10,718 nucleotides of DNA from UBA5862 sp002408105 (lineage in GTDB: Bacteria; Pseudomonadota; Gammaproteobacteria; Pseudomonadales; UBA5862): contig JAXHVB010000076.1 in NCBI GenBank assembly GCA_034189125.1, forward strand, positions 1 to 10,718, read 5' to 3'. This document shows, one piece after another, positions 1 through 8,000 of the stretch (the stretch's first letter is position 1; every line of letters begins with the position of its first letter). The notes beneath the pieces were generated by a model that saw only the letters and a list, made by a program, of their open reading frames with translations, made no database searches and had not been told where the DNA came from. The position numbers and the translations under genes are program-made.

Positions 1-751
1 CCCGAGCGTATTCCACCGCCAAGTACAGGGCGGGCTCACCCTGCTCATTCGAAGCCAAGCGCGACCGCGGCGTACCGCTGAGTGCCTGTGCCCGCAGGGA
101 CACTTGCGACGCCCCGCCTTCGGCCTGGGGTTGAGCCAAGGCGTCACGCAATGCCTGCAACAGAGCCGTTTCCTGTGCCTTGTCTGTTGAGCTTCGGGGC
201 CATGGCAGGCGGCTGGCATTCACTGGGCCAGTCACCGACTGCTGCAACACGCGCACTTCGGTGGTGCGGTTGCGGATGCCTTCTTCAACCCGAAGCCGAA
301 ATCGCTGTCTTCCTCCGTCCTTCCGGTCCAACCAGCCGGTCTCCAACAGACCCCGCTCCGGCATCCGGTGAGTCAGCTTCATGGAGCGTGCTTCCAAATG
401 GGTCACCAGCTCCGGCCACACTTCTGCCGGGGATGCCGCAACAAGGAGCCACTGGTCATCCCCGGTGTCACGCAGACTCGCACGCTCATCGTGTTGCGCG
501 AGCTGCAGGGGCTCGGGCCTTGGTACTTCGACCCCAACCTTACCCTCACTTCCGACCATTGGCCCTGGAATCGGCATCAGGGGCTCGCTCATCGGTTGAT
601 CCAGGTCTTGAGGAACCTGGATGGGCGTGACCGAACCTTCCAATTGGTAGTCAGGATAGCGGTCCCTGAACAGTCCCCCGCAGCCACTCAGCACCAGGGC
701 GATCGCGACCAAGCCCGCCCAAACCAACGCCCTCAATTGCAGTCGGACCAC
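1..751 (-). CDS. bamC: Outer membrane protein assembly factor BamC (lipoprotein), 3' end cut by window edge
   Basis: BamC (NlpB/DapX) is a lipoprotein of the BAM complex that folds beta-barrel proteins into the outer membrane. The frame runs leftward from a GTG at 751 and stays open to base 1, giving 250 codons of a protein that is about 340 residues in E. coli, so the C-terminal part is missing. Residues 1-24 form a lipoprotein signal: a basic start (VRLQLR), a hydrophobic stretch, and the lipobox LSGC with Cys24; Gly at +2 fits outer-membrane sorting. Next comes the extended segment with YPDYQLEGS and PLMPIP, the region that in E. coli BamC lies along BamD, then a helix-grip domain beginning near QWLLVAASPAEVWPELV. 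An in-frame TGA (the dapA stop) directly precedes the GTG, so the start cannot lie further upstream. It lies 3 bp behind dapA, implying co-transcription, a common gammaproteobacterial order. I recognise the family from the signal, the N-terminal segment and the context. Confidence 0.9.
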   Translation of the reverse strand, partial: MVRLQLRALVWAGLVAIALVLSGCGGLFRDRYPDYQLEGSVTPIQVPQDLDQPMSEPLMPIPGPMVGSEGKVGVEVPRPEPLQLAQHDERASLRDTGDDQWLLVAASPAEVWPELVTHLEARSMKLTHRMPERGLLETGWLDRKDGGRQRFRLRVEEGIRNRTTEVRVLQQSVTGPVNASRLPWPRSSTDKAQETALLQALRDALAQPQAEGGASQVSLRAQALSGTPRSRLASNEQGEPALYLAVEYAR

Positions 752-754
752 GGG

Positions 755-1630
755 TCAGAGTACTCCGGCTTTTCGCAGTGAATCCTGCAGCTTGGGTCTT
801 AGCGCGGGGGACAAAGGCGTTAAGGGCAGGCGAATCCCCGGCGATATACGGCCCATTTCGTGCAGCGCCCACTTGACCGGAATTGGACTCGACTCCATGA
901 ACAAATCGGTGTGCAGGTGCGCAATGCCGGAATCCAGGCGGCGCGCCTGTTCCATGTCGCCCGCACGGGCATGACGGCAGGATTCGGCGACCACGCGCGG
1001 CGCCACGTTGGCGGTGACCGAGACCGTGCCTTGGGCGCCGTTCAAGATCAAGTCAATGGCTGTTGCATCGTCGCCGGAATACACCACGAAATCCTCTCCG
1101 CAGCGCTGGCGAATCTCATGATAACGCTCAAGCTGACCGGTGGCCTCCTTGATGCCAATGATGCCGTCCACCTCGGCCAGTCGCGCGACCGTCTCTGGCA
1201 ACAGGTCGGTGATCGTCCGCCCGGGCACATTGTAGAGCAGCTGCGGGATGGCAACCGCCTCAGCAACCGTTCGAAAGTGCTGGTACAGCCCTTCCTGGGT
1301 GGGCTTGTTGTAGTACGGCACGACGAGCAGGCAGGATTCGACACCCACGGCTTTCGCACGCGCCGTGAGCTCGACCGCCTCACGGGTATTGTTGGCTCCA
1401 GTGCCACCAATCACGGGAATCCGCCCGCGGGCAAAGTCCACAGTCCGGCGAATCACCTCTACGTGTTCGTCGAACCCCAGGGTCGCGGACTCACCGGTGG
1501 TGCCCACCGCAACGATGCCATCGGTGCCCTCCTCTACGTGCCAATCGACGAGTGCTTCGAGCTCTTCCCAAACCACATCACCATCGGTGTCCATGGGGGT
1601 GACGAGCGCGACGAGACTGCCCGCGATCAT
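755..1630 (-). CDS. dapA: 4-hydroxy-tetrahydrodipicolinate synthase DapA
   Basis: DapA condenses pyruvate with aspartate semialdehyde, the first committed step to diaminopimelate and lysine, in the cytosol. The 291-residue product is a full-length TIM barrel. Counting from the ATG at 1630, the residues fall exactly on E. coli numbers: Thr44/Thr45 in GTTGESATL, Tyr107 in VVPYYNKP, Tyr133 in YNVPGRT with Arg138, and the Schiff-base Lys161 in GIKEATG. An in-frame ATG at 1636 would add Met-His, but the GAGG at 1640-1643 sits 9 nt from 1630 and only 3 nt from 1636, so 1630 is preferred. Of the lysine feedback site, Ser48, Ala49, His56, Asn80, Glu84 and Tyr106 are kept, while E. coli His53 is Phe here; feedback may therefore be weaker (inference). 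It heads the dapA-bamC operon and is divergent from the peroxiredoxin gene. Confidence 0.96.
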   Translation of the reverse strand: MIAGSLVALVTPMDTDGDVVWEELEALVDWHVEEGTDGIVAVGTTGESATLGFDEHVEVIRRTVDFARGRIPVIGGTGANNTREAVELTARAKAVGVESCLLVVPYYNKPTQEGLYQHFRTVAEAVAIPQLLYNVPGRTITDLLPETVARLAEVDGIIGIKEATGQLERYHEIRQRCGEDFVVYSGDDATAIDLILNGAQGTVSVTANVAPRVVAESCRHARAGDMEQARRLDSGIAHLHTDLFMESSPIPVKWALHEMGRISPGIRLPLTPLSPALRPKLQDSLRKAGVL

Positions 1631-1639
1631 GTGCATTCA

Positions 1640-1643
1640 CCTC
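1640..1643 (-). promoter_or_regulatory. Shine-Dalgarno of dapA
   Basis: On the minus strand a GAGG precedes two in-frame ATG codons. Its spacing is 9 nt to the ATG at 1630 and 3 nt to the one at 1636, which decides for the inner start. Confidence 0.6.
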
Positions 1644-1691
1644 GGTCTACAGTGCGCCAAATGGGGCGATCCATGGCGCGGGAAACCCGCC

Positions 1692-1720
1692 ATAGTAATG
1701 AGCGCAGAGGGCCGAAACAA
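1692..1720 (-). promoter_or_regulatory. Candidate sigma-70 promoter for dapA-bamC
   Basis: On the minus strand TTGTTT (1715-1720) and TACTAT (1692-1697) are separated by exactly 17 bp. The -10 matches consensus at 4 of 6 and the -35 at 3 of 6. A start near 1685 would give a leader of about 55 nt. An imperfect dyad (1673-1693) overlaps the -10 and the first transcribed bases. Confidence 0.4.
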
Positions 1721-1748
1721 GCCAGCGCCACCGTGGCCGCCCAGCCAC

Positions 1749-1778
1749 TGGAAAACACCGACAACGCTCCTTTAGCAT
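1749..1778 (+). promoter_or_regulatory. Candidate sigma-70 promoter for the peroxiredoxin gene
   Basis: TGGAAA (1749-1754) and TAGCAT (1773-1778) are 18 bp apart, each matching consensus at 4 of 6. It is the best pair seen upstream of the gene in the divergent region, but weak; no OxyR-type site was recognised. Confidence 0.25.
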
Positions 1779-1844
1779 GACTTGTCCAGACCAGCACCAC
1801 ACAAGGCACAGGCTTTGTGGAGCACAAACACAGGACCACCCCCA

Positions 1845-2312
1845 ATGAGCGAACCCAGCATCGGTGCGGTTGTGCCCGACATCACAGCCACCGCAACCGG
1901 CAACCGAACCTTTCAACTCAATGCGCTGCGCGGCCGCAAGGTGGTGCTCTATTTCTACCCGCGGGATGCAACGCCTGGGTGCACCACCGAGGGGCAACAA
2001 TTTCGCGACCACTATGCAGCCTTCCAGGCAGCGGGTGCCGAGGTCTTCGGCGTGTCCCGCGACAGCCTTGCGTCCCACGAAAAGTTCAAGAGCAAGCAGG
2101 AATTCCCGTTCGAACTCATCAGCGATCCCGATGAAACCCTGTGCAAACAATTCGGTGTGATCAAGGAAAAAAACATGTACGGGCGCAAGGTGCTTGGTAT
2201 CGAGCGCAGCACCTTTCTTATCGACGCGGAGGGCAAACTCGCAAAGTCGTGGCGAAAGGTGCGGGTCAAGGGACACGTCGAGCAGGTGTTGGCGGCCGTT
2301 CAGGCCCTCTAG
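1845..2312 (+). CDS. bcp: Thioredoxin-dependent peroxiredoxin, Bcp/PrxQ type
   Basis: Bcp/PrxQ proteins reduce hydrogen peroxide and organic hydroperoxides in the cytosol using a peroxidatic cysteine, normally recycled by thioredoxin. The product has 155 residues, the usual family length. The active site is YFYPRDATPGCTTEG with peroxidatic Cys46, preceded by the thioredoxin-fold strand RKVVLYF. Later conserved pieces are GVSRDS, ELISDPDETLCKQFGV and the strand STFLIDAEGKL. The ATG at 1845 follows a CAGGA (1831-1835); an upstream TTG at 1782 only adds a non-conserved extension. Unusually, the resolving cysteine five residues after Cys46 (as in E. coli Bcp, CTVQAC) is absent, and the alternative helix-3 position (SHEKFKSK) has none either. 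The only other cysteine is Cys100, present in many Bcps but not a known resolver. It may therefore work as a 1-Cys enzyme (inference). Confidence 0.93.
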   Translation: MSEPSIGAVVPDITATATGNRTFQLNALRGRKVVLYFYPRDATPGCTTEGQQFRDHYAAFQAAGAEVFGVSRDSLASHEKFKSKQEFPFELISDPDETLCKQFGVIKEKNMYGRKVLGIERSTFLIDAEGKLAKSWRKVRVKGHVEQVLAAVQAL

Positions 2313-2352
2313 CAGCGCTCCGCGTTCGGCTCGCCGCTGGCCTCTCCAGTGG

Positions 2353-2358
2353 TATAGT
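2353..2358 (+). promoter_or_regulatory. Possible -10 element upstream of the ACAD pair
   Basis: TATAGT matches the sigma-70 -10 consensus at 5 of 6, in the 132-bp gap between the peroxiredoxin gene and the first acyl-CoA dehydrogenase. No convincing -35 lies 16-18 bp upstream, so this is only a suggestion of a separate promoter. Confidence 0.3.
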
Positions 2359-2432
2359 GAGGCGGCTCTCTAACGCACAGCAACAACCATAACAACAACG
2401 GCCCGCGCCATTCGCCTGCTCGGGCTACCGAC

Positions 2433-2439
2433 AAGGAGG
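2433..2439 (+). promoter_or_regulatory. Strong Shine-Dalgarno of the first ACAD gene
   Basis: AAGGAGG lies 5 nt before the ATG at 2445. It is the strongest ribosome binding site in the window and fixes the start. Confidence 0.85.
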
Positions 2440-2444
2440 CATCC

Positions 2445-3665
2445 ATGCCAAAGGCAGAATCAGCAGAGTTGCAACAGTTCCGAAGCGAAGTCGCCAATTG
2501 GCTCCAGGAGAACCGTCCGCCGCTTCCGGATTTTCCCTTGCCGCAGTCATTTACCGAAGTCGGCAACAACGACCAATTCGAATACCTGCGTGACTGGCAG
2601 CAAAAAGTCTACGAGGCCGGCTACCTGGGCATGGCCTGGCCAGCCGAGTACGGCGGTGGCGGCAAACCCCAGGAATACCAGGACATCGTCAACCAAGAGA
2701 TGGTGAAGGCCCGCACGCCCCTGATGGTCAATGCAGTGGGTCTCTCTTGGGCGGGACCCACCATTTTGACCCACGGCACCGAAGAACAGAAGAAGAAGTA
2801 CATCCGCCCCATTTTGAGCGCCGAAGAAATCTGGTGCCAGGGCTTTTCCGAGCCGGACCATGGCTCCGACCTTGGCAACGTGCAAACCAAAGCGGTGAAG
2901 GATGAATCCACAGACGAATACGTGCTGAATGGCCGAAAGATCTGGACCACCCTTGGCGAGCAGGCCAAGCACATGATCCTCTTGGCCCGCACCAACCCGG
3001 ATGCCCCCAACAAGTACGCCGGGCTGAGTTTCTTCCTTGCTCCAATGAACGTGGACGGGGTGGAGGTGCTGCCCATCAAGAAGATCACCCATGAATACGG
3101 CTTCAACGAAACGGTCTTCACCAATGCGCGGATCCAGGCTGACAGCTTGATGGGCAAAGAAGGCGAAGGCTGGTTCATCGCCATGACGGTACTCACCTTC
3201 GAACGCGGCGTGACCGGTGGCCAGGCCGGCGGCAACCTCATGGAAATCAAAAACGTCAATGATGTGTACGAAGTCGCCAAGGGCCTGTTCCGCGATGGCC
3301 GCCCTGCCCTCGACGACCCCAGCCTGCGCAGCCAGCTGATCGACCTCTTCATCACCGAGCGTGCGCACCGCCTTCACAACAAGCGGATGGACCATGCACC
3401 CCTGTTGGTCCCAGAGCGGGCAGCAGGAATGGGCCTGTTCAATAAGTTGGTGATGTCCGAAGACCGCCACAAACTGGCGGAGTTCGCCGTGCGCATGCAG
3501 GGCAACGCAGCGGCACTCTACGCCGACGACACCGACGCGGTGGCGGGCGGGCTGTGGCAGCACGCACGCCTGGCCGCCTTCGCTGGATCCATCGGCGGCG
3601 GAACCACCGAAGTCCAGCGCAACATCATTGCCGAGCGGGTGCTGGGCCTACCGAAGTCTCGGTAG
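2445..3665 (+). CDS. Acyl-CoA dehydrogenase, catalytic-Glu-bearing subunit of a probable heterotetramer
   Basis: This FAD enzyme should oxidise an acyl-CoA to its 2,3-enoyl-CoA in a beta-oxidation-like pathway. The 406-residue product shows the N-terminal helical domain (about 1-125), the flavin-binding signature WCQGFSEPDHGSDL (130-143) and GRKIWTT (163-169) in the beta domain, and the C-terminal helical domain closing with GGGTTEVQRNIIAERVLGLP (384-403). The Glu of the usual C-terminal EGT motif is Gly here, but LTFERG (250-255) places Glu253 at the helix-G position that is catalytic in isovaleryl-CoA dehydrogenase. The RxQFG motif that normally contacts FAD across the dimer is missing; the next gene has it. 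This split matches alpha2beta2 ACADs such as the mycobacterial ChsE pairs for steroid side chains. The next gene begins 58 bp downstream. The substrate cannot be told from sequence; a steroid or branched acyl-CoA is only a guess. Confidence 0.9.
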   Translation: MPKAESAELQQFRSEVANWLQENRPPLPDFPLPQSFTEVGNNDQFEYLRDWQQKVYEAGYLGMAWPAEYGGGGKPQEYQDIVNQEMVKARTPLMVNAVGLSWAGPTILTHGTEEQKKKYIRPILSAEEIWCQGFSEPDHGSDLGNVQTKAVKDESTDEYVLNGRKIWTTLGEQAKHMILLARTNPDAPNKYAGLSFFLAPMNVDGVEVLPIKKITHEYGFNETVFTNARIQADSLMGKEGEGWFIAMTVLTFERGVTGGQAGGNLMEIKNVNDVYEVAKGLFRDGRPALDDPSLRSQLIDLFITERAHRLHNKRMDHAPLLVPERAAGMGLFNKLVMSEDRHKLAEFAVRMQGNAAALYADDTDAVAGGLWQHARLAAFAGSIGGGTTEVQRNIIAERVLGLPKSR

Positions 3666-3723
3666 ATCCAGGCGCCAGACCACCTCAAACAATCAGGGAA
3701 CAAAACACAATAAAGGTCTCATG

Positions 3724-4866
3724 ATGAATTTTTCTGAAGCACCCCTGCGCATCGACTGCAGTGAAGAACTGGGCATGCTCACCGACGCCGCCACCAGCTA
3801 TCTGCGCGACAACTCCAGCGTCGAACGTGCCCGTGAGTTGGCCGAAACCGAAACCGGATTCGATTCAGAGCAGTGGCAGGCGCTGGCCGAAATGGGCTGG
3901 CTTGGTCTGGCCACACCTGAAGAGTTCGGCGGAAGCGGCCTCGGCTACCCAGAGCTCGCCAAAGTAACCGAGCTCATGGGGCGTTACCTCTTTTCCTCAC
4001 CGTTTTTTGCCACCACACTGGCCAGCCAAGCGCTGATCGCATCCAACAACGAAGACGCGAAGATGCAGTGGCTGCCCGAAATCTCCTCCGGTGCGGCCAT
4101 TGCCACCCTCGCACTGATGGAACCGCACAACTCCTGGGAGATTGGCGATGTGCGTGCCACCGCGGAAGCCACGGCCACAGGTTTCAAGCTCACCGGCGAG
4201 AAGCAGTTCGTGATCGACGGGCAAAATGCCCACCTGGTGATCGCGAGCGCCTTGTTCAATGGCAATCCTGCACTGTTCCTGCTCGATGCCGACCACCTGG
4301 GTCAGATCGAGCAGCGGGCTGAGTCCCTCACGCACCACGCCCGACGCAGCACCAGGTTCACGCTGGATGGGCTTGAGCTGCCCAAGTCCGCCAAGTTGGC
4401 CGATGGAGCCGACGCTCAGAAGATTCTCGGCCACGTCAGTTCGCTCGCGTGGCTCCTTCTCGCAGCGGATTCAGCTGGCACCGCGAATGGCGCCATTGAC
4501 CTCACTGCTGAATACACCCGGGTGCGCAAGCAATTCGGCAAGTACATCGGCAGCTACCAGGCAATTTCCCACCCGTTGGTGGAGTCGGCGATTTTGGTCG
4601 AGGACACCCTGTCGCTGGTGTATCACGCCGCCAGCATCTTCGACGGAAGCCTTAAAGGGGAATCGGAAATCGCAGCGCGCATGGCAAAAACCCGCTCCGA
4701 AGAAGCGGTGAACCTCGCCGGCGCTCGGGCCATCCAGTCGCATGGGGGCATGGGCTTCACGTGGGAATGCCACGCGCATCTGTATTTCAAACGTGGACAA
4801 TGGAACAGCCTCAGCTTTGGCGACGCCATCCACCAACGGCGCCACCTCGCTGATCTGATGCTCTGA
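3724..4866 (+). CDS. Acyl-CoA dehydrogenase-like partner subunit lacking the catalytic Glu
   Basis: A 380-residue ACAD-fold protein expected to pair with the preceding gene product. The N-terminal helical domain contains MGWLGLATPEEFGGSG. The C-terminal domain carries the intact flavin/dimer motif RKQFGKYIGSYQ (near 268-279) and the late signature QSHGGMGFTWECHAHLYFKR (near 338-357). The helix-G position that holds catalytic Glu in the partner reads SSLAWLLLA here, with Ala instead, and no Glu appears at the classical C-terminal position. The flavin-binding middle domain is also degenerate, with LALMEPHNSW replacing the usual signature. So it probably supplies half of each FAD site and no catalytic base. 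ATG codons at 3721 and 3724 both fit; AAAGG at 3712-3716 spaces better to 3724 (7 nt against 4). No promoter is seen in the 58-bp gap, so it is probably co-transcribed with the first ACAD gene. Confidence 0.9.
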   Translation: MNFSEAPLRIDCSEELGMLTDAATSYLRDNSSVERARELAETETGFDSEQWQALAEMGWLGLATPEEFGGSGLGYPELAKVTELMGRYLFSSPFFATTLASQALIASNNEDAKMQWLPEISSGAAIATLALMEPHNSWEIGDVRATAEATATGFKLTGEKQFVIDGQNAHLVIASALFNGNPALFLLDADHLGQIEQRAESLTHHARRSTRFTLDGLELPKSAKLADGADAQKILGHVSSLAWLLLAADSAGTANGAIDLTAEYTRVRKQFGKYIGSYQAISHPLVESAILVEDTLSLVYHAASIFDGSLKGESEIAARMAKTRSEEAVNLAGARAIQSHGGMGFTWECHAHLYFKRGQWNSLSFGDAIHQRRHLADLML

Positions 4867-4890
4867 GCTCCAAGCCCACCTCCGATGACC

Positions 4891-4916
4891 AGCGGCACCC
4901 AAGCGGTGCCGCTTTA
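4891..4916 (+). terminator. Probable intrinsic terminator after the ACAD pair
   Basis: A perfect 9-bp stem (AGCGGCACC at 4891-4899, GGTGCCGCT at 4905-4913) with a 5-nt loop lies 24 bp after the stop codon. The following T-run is short, so termination may be weak or factor-assisted. Confidence 0.5.
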
Positions 4917-4932
4917 GTACCGGCCTCACGCG

Positions 4933-4984
4933 GGAGTCCCTGGCCAGCCCATGGCCTCGTTGCTCGGCCCGTTGGCCAGGCTCC
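4933..4984. repeat. Long imperfect inverted repeat
   Basis: CCTGGCCA (4939-4946) is exactly complementary to TGGCCAGG (4973-4980), and GGAG (4933-4936) to CTCC (4981-4984) with a 2-nt bulge. The 26-nt loop holds two further GGCC copies. There is no T-run, so it does not look like a terminator. It lies between the ACAD terminator and the GGDEF-EAL gene. Confidence 0.5.
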
Positions 4985-5050
4985 ACGCGATCGACGACAA
5001 ACAACCAGCCGGCATCGAACACCAACCAACGAACGTGGCGACCCCTGTTC

Positions 5051-5056
5051 TACACT
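5051..5056 (+). promoter_or_regulatory. Possible -10 element (sigma-70 or sigma-S) for the GGDEF-EAL gene
   Basis: TACACT, inside TTCTACACT, resembles a -10 and the sigma-S preference for a preceding C. No good -35 is present 17 bp upstream. If used, transcription would begin near 5063, leaving a very short leader before TTG 5082. Confidence 0.3.
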
Positions 5057-5081
5057 GAAAGGAGCATCCCGACTCTTTACC

Positions 5082-8000
5082 TTGATCGAGCCTTCGGGGC
5101 TCGCCCCAGAACCCCGTGAGAGCTCAACTGCCGTGACCGCCCCCAAGGCCTCATCTCGAAACCCAGCGGAACTGCTGCGAATCGGTCTGCTCCTGCCAGT
5201 ATCCGCGCTTCTCGCCGTTGCGTTGGTCGGAATTTTGGGCTTTCTGCTGTGGCTCAAGCGCGACTACGTGTACGCCGACCTCGCCACACACACGGAAAAC
5301 CAGGCGCATGCCCTTCACGCAACGCTGGCACGCCAGCAGCAACTGCATACCCTGGTGCACGAAGTCATGGCATCGGACTGGCGCCTTGCCTACCAACTGC
5401 GAACGGCCCAAAGCGACGCCCTGCGCCTGCGCTATGGACCCATCTACGACAGATTGCGCGCCCGCGCCGGGGTGACACGGCTCGGCTTCTATGCGGCCGA
5501 CGGAGCACCTGTTCAGGTGATCGACTCGCCCCTGCACGACGCAGCTCAGGCTGCGAAGCCTTTGGCTCTCTCGGCTCGACCCCAACCGGGCGAGACAATC
5601 AAGCAGACGGCGCTCGACCAACACGGGGTGGTGGTGCTGCGATCCATCCACCCAATCTACGAAGGCCAGCGCCTGGTTGGATTGGTCGAACTTGCCACCG
5701 AAGTCAGCGAACTACTCGCTCGTCAAACCATCCATGAACACGCGGACCTGGTGGTCACCGCAAACACCCCCCTTCCGCCTAACCCACTGGCAACAGGCAC
5801 CGACCGGGCGCCATCCGTGCGTACATTGTATGCGAGCCTGGACATCGACTCCGAACCGTTGCAAACGTTCCTAGCAGGGTCCGAGCACGCTCGAGAGCAC
5901 GACACCATTCAATTGATCAAGTCCGGCAGCACAACCTGGCACGCTCAGTCTTTCCCGATCTTGGACCCACGCGGCGAACCTGTCGCTAAAGCCCATGTAC
6001 TTGTCGACCTCAGTGGGCCGAACCGCGCGTTCAATCAAATCAGTGCTGTGTTCGCTGGCGGTGCTCTGACGCTCTGCATCGCCGTGTACTTCATCTTCGT
6101 GCGCCGCATTTTGAAAACCGAACACCAGCTCATGACGAACCAGTCGGCACTGCAGGCGAGCGAACAACGTCTTCGACAAATTACCCGGGCCGGGAAAACC
6201 GGCCTCTGGCAAAGCGATCTGTCCGGCTCTAAGGTGCTGGTGGACGGATACCTGCGCGAGGTCCTGGAGCTGAAAGACGAGCAGGTTCATTCCACACAAG
6301 ACGGGTGGTACCAAATCGCTTCATCGCTGCGTCTGGACGAACATTCCCCGGTGTTGGAGAGCGCTCAGCGCAACAACTGGCGCCAGTTTCAAATTGAGCA
6401 TGTCGTGCAAACACCCTCCGGACAGCGTCGCTGGCTGTTGATCCACGGCAGGTTCGTGACCGATACCGGTTCCCGTAAACTCGGCGGCACCGCAACCGAC
6501 ATCACCGAATTGAAACTTGTAGAAGAACGCCTGCGCGCCAACGAAGAGCGGTTGAACCTGGCCATTTCGGTGGCCAACGAAGGAGTTTGGGATTGGCACA
6601 TGGACACCGATCAGGTGTTCTTTGATGAGCGCTACTACACCATGGCCGGATACGAGCCAGGGGAGTTTCCAGGGTGTTTCGACGCATTCATCGAGCGGGT
6701 TCATCCAGATGACCTGCACGGTGTTCAGCGCGCAATTGACAACTATTTGAGCGGAGATGCGGACGAATACCGCGTAGAGTTCCGGCTCCGATGCAAAGAC
6801 GCATCCTTTATGTGGATCGAAGCCAAGGGCAAGCTGTTCCACGACGAAGGAACCGACGGACCCACGCTTCGATTCGTGGGCACCCACGCTGACATCAACG
6901 CGCGCCGGGAAGCACAGGACCAACTGCGGTACCAGGCCCACCACGACATGCTGACACAGCTGCCGAACCGGCGGATGTCACTGGACCGGCTCGCGGAGGC
7001 GCTTGCTGTGGCCGAACGCGCCCGGCGCCAGGTCGCGGTCATGTACCTCGACCTCGACGACTTCAAGAAAATCAACGATTCGCTGGGCCACGAGGCCGGC
7101 GACCTGCTGCTGCAGGAAGCGGCGCGCCGATTGCGGTCGTGCCTCGCCGTGGGCGACACCGTAGGTCGGCTTGGTGGCGACGAGTTTGTGATCGTGCTTT
7201 CAGACCTGAATCACGCGCAGGATGCTGCCTCGGTCGCCCAACGCCTGCTGCGCGAATTTCATGCCCCAGTTCAAATCGCCAACCGCGAACTCTTGGTGAC
7301 CACCAGCATCGGAATCGCCATGTACCCCGACGACGGCGTCACGGCATCCGACCTCCTGCGCAAGGCCGATGCTGCCCTATACCGCTCCAAAGCGGAGGGC
7401 CGCGACACCTATTCGTATTTCACTGAAATGTTGAACGAGACCGCGACACGCCGAGTGCTGGTCGAAGAACAACTGCACGCGGCGCTCGCACGGGGTGAAA
7501 TGCATCTGGTGTATCAGCCACAAATCCACATCGCCACAGGCGCCGTCACAGGTTTTGAAGCGCTGCTGCGGTGGTCAAACCCAGTATTGGGTGCAATTTC
7601 GCCGGCTGAATTCATTCCGATCGCCGAGCAGACCGGGCTCATCGTGGACATTGGAGACTTCGTATTCGAGCACGCCCTTGGTTGGATCGGGGAACGCAAT
7701 CGTGACCGGCCACACCCCGTTTGCATCGCAGTCAATGTGTCACCACGGCAAATCCGGGATCCAGATTTCATTGCCAAGCTCAACCACTGGCTGGCTATTC
7801 ACGCGGTTGCTCCCCAACAGGTTGAACTCGAGATCACCGAAGGCGTGTTGCTCGCAGGCCTCGGCTCAATCGACGAAACCATCACGCGGTTGGCGGCAAT
7901 GGGGTTCAGCATCGCCATGGATGACTTTGGGACCGGCTACGCGTCGCTCAGCTATCTGCGCCACTACGCCTTTGACGTCATCAAAATCGACCGCAGCTTT

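Noticed and set aside
82..781. Overlapping plus-strand open frames at the left end
   Set aside because: The opposite strand encodes BamC with a lipoprotein signal and conserved N-terminal segment; the plus-strand translations are low-complexity.
860..1780. A 306-codon open frame on the plus strand
   Set aside because: It is antisense to dapA, which has all catalytic residues; the long frame is a GC-rich codon-position artefact.
1782..1844. N-terminal extension of the peroxiredoxin from TTG 1782
   Set aside because: The extra 21 residues are not family-like, whereas ATG 1845 has a usable CAGGA upstream and gives the standard 155-residue length.
2547..3563. A 338-codon open frame on the minus strand
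   Set aside because: It is antisense to the first acyl-CoA dehydrogenase gene and shows no recognisable domain.
3628..3723. N-terminal extension of the second ACAD overlapping the first gene
   Set aside because: It would add 32 basic, non-conserved residues; ATG 3724 has AAAGG at a suitable distance.
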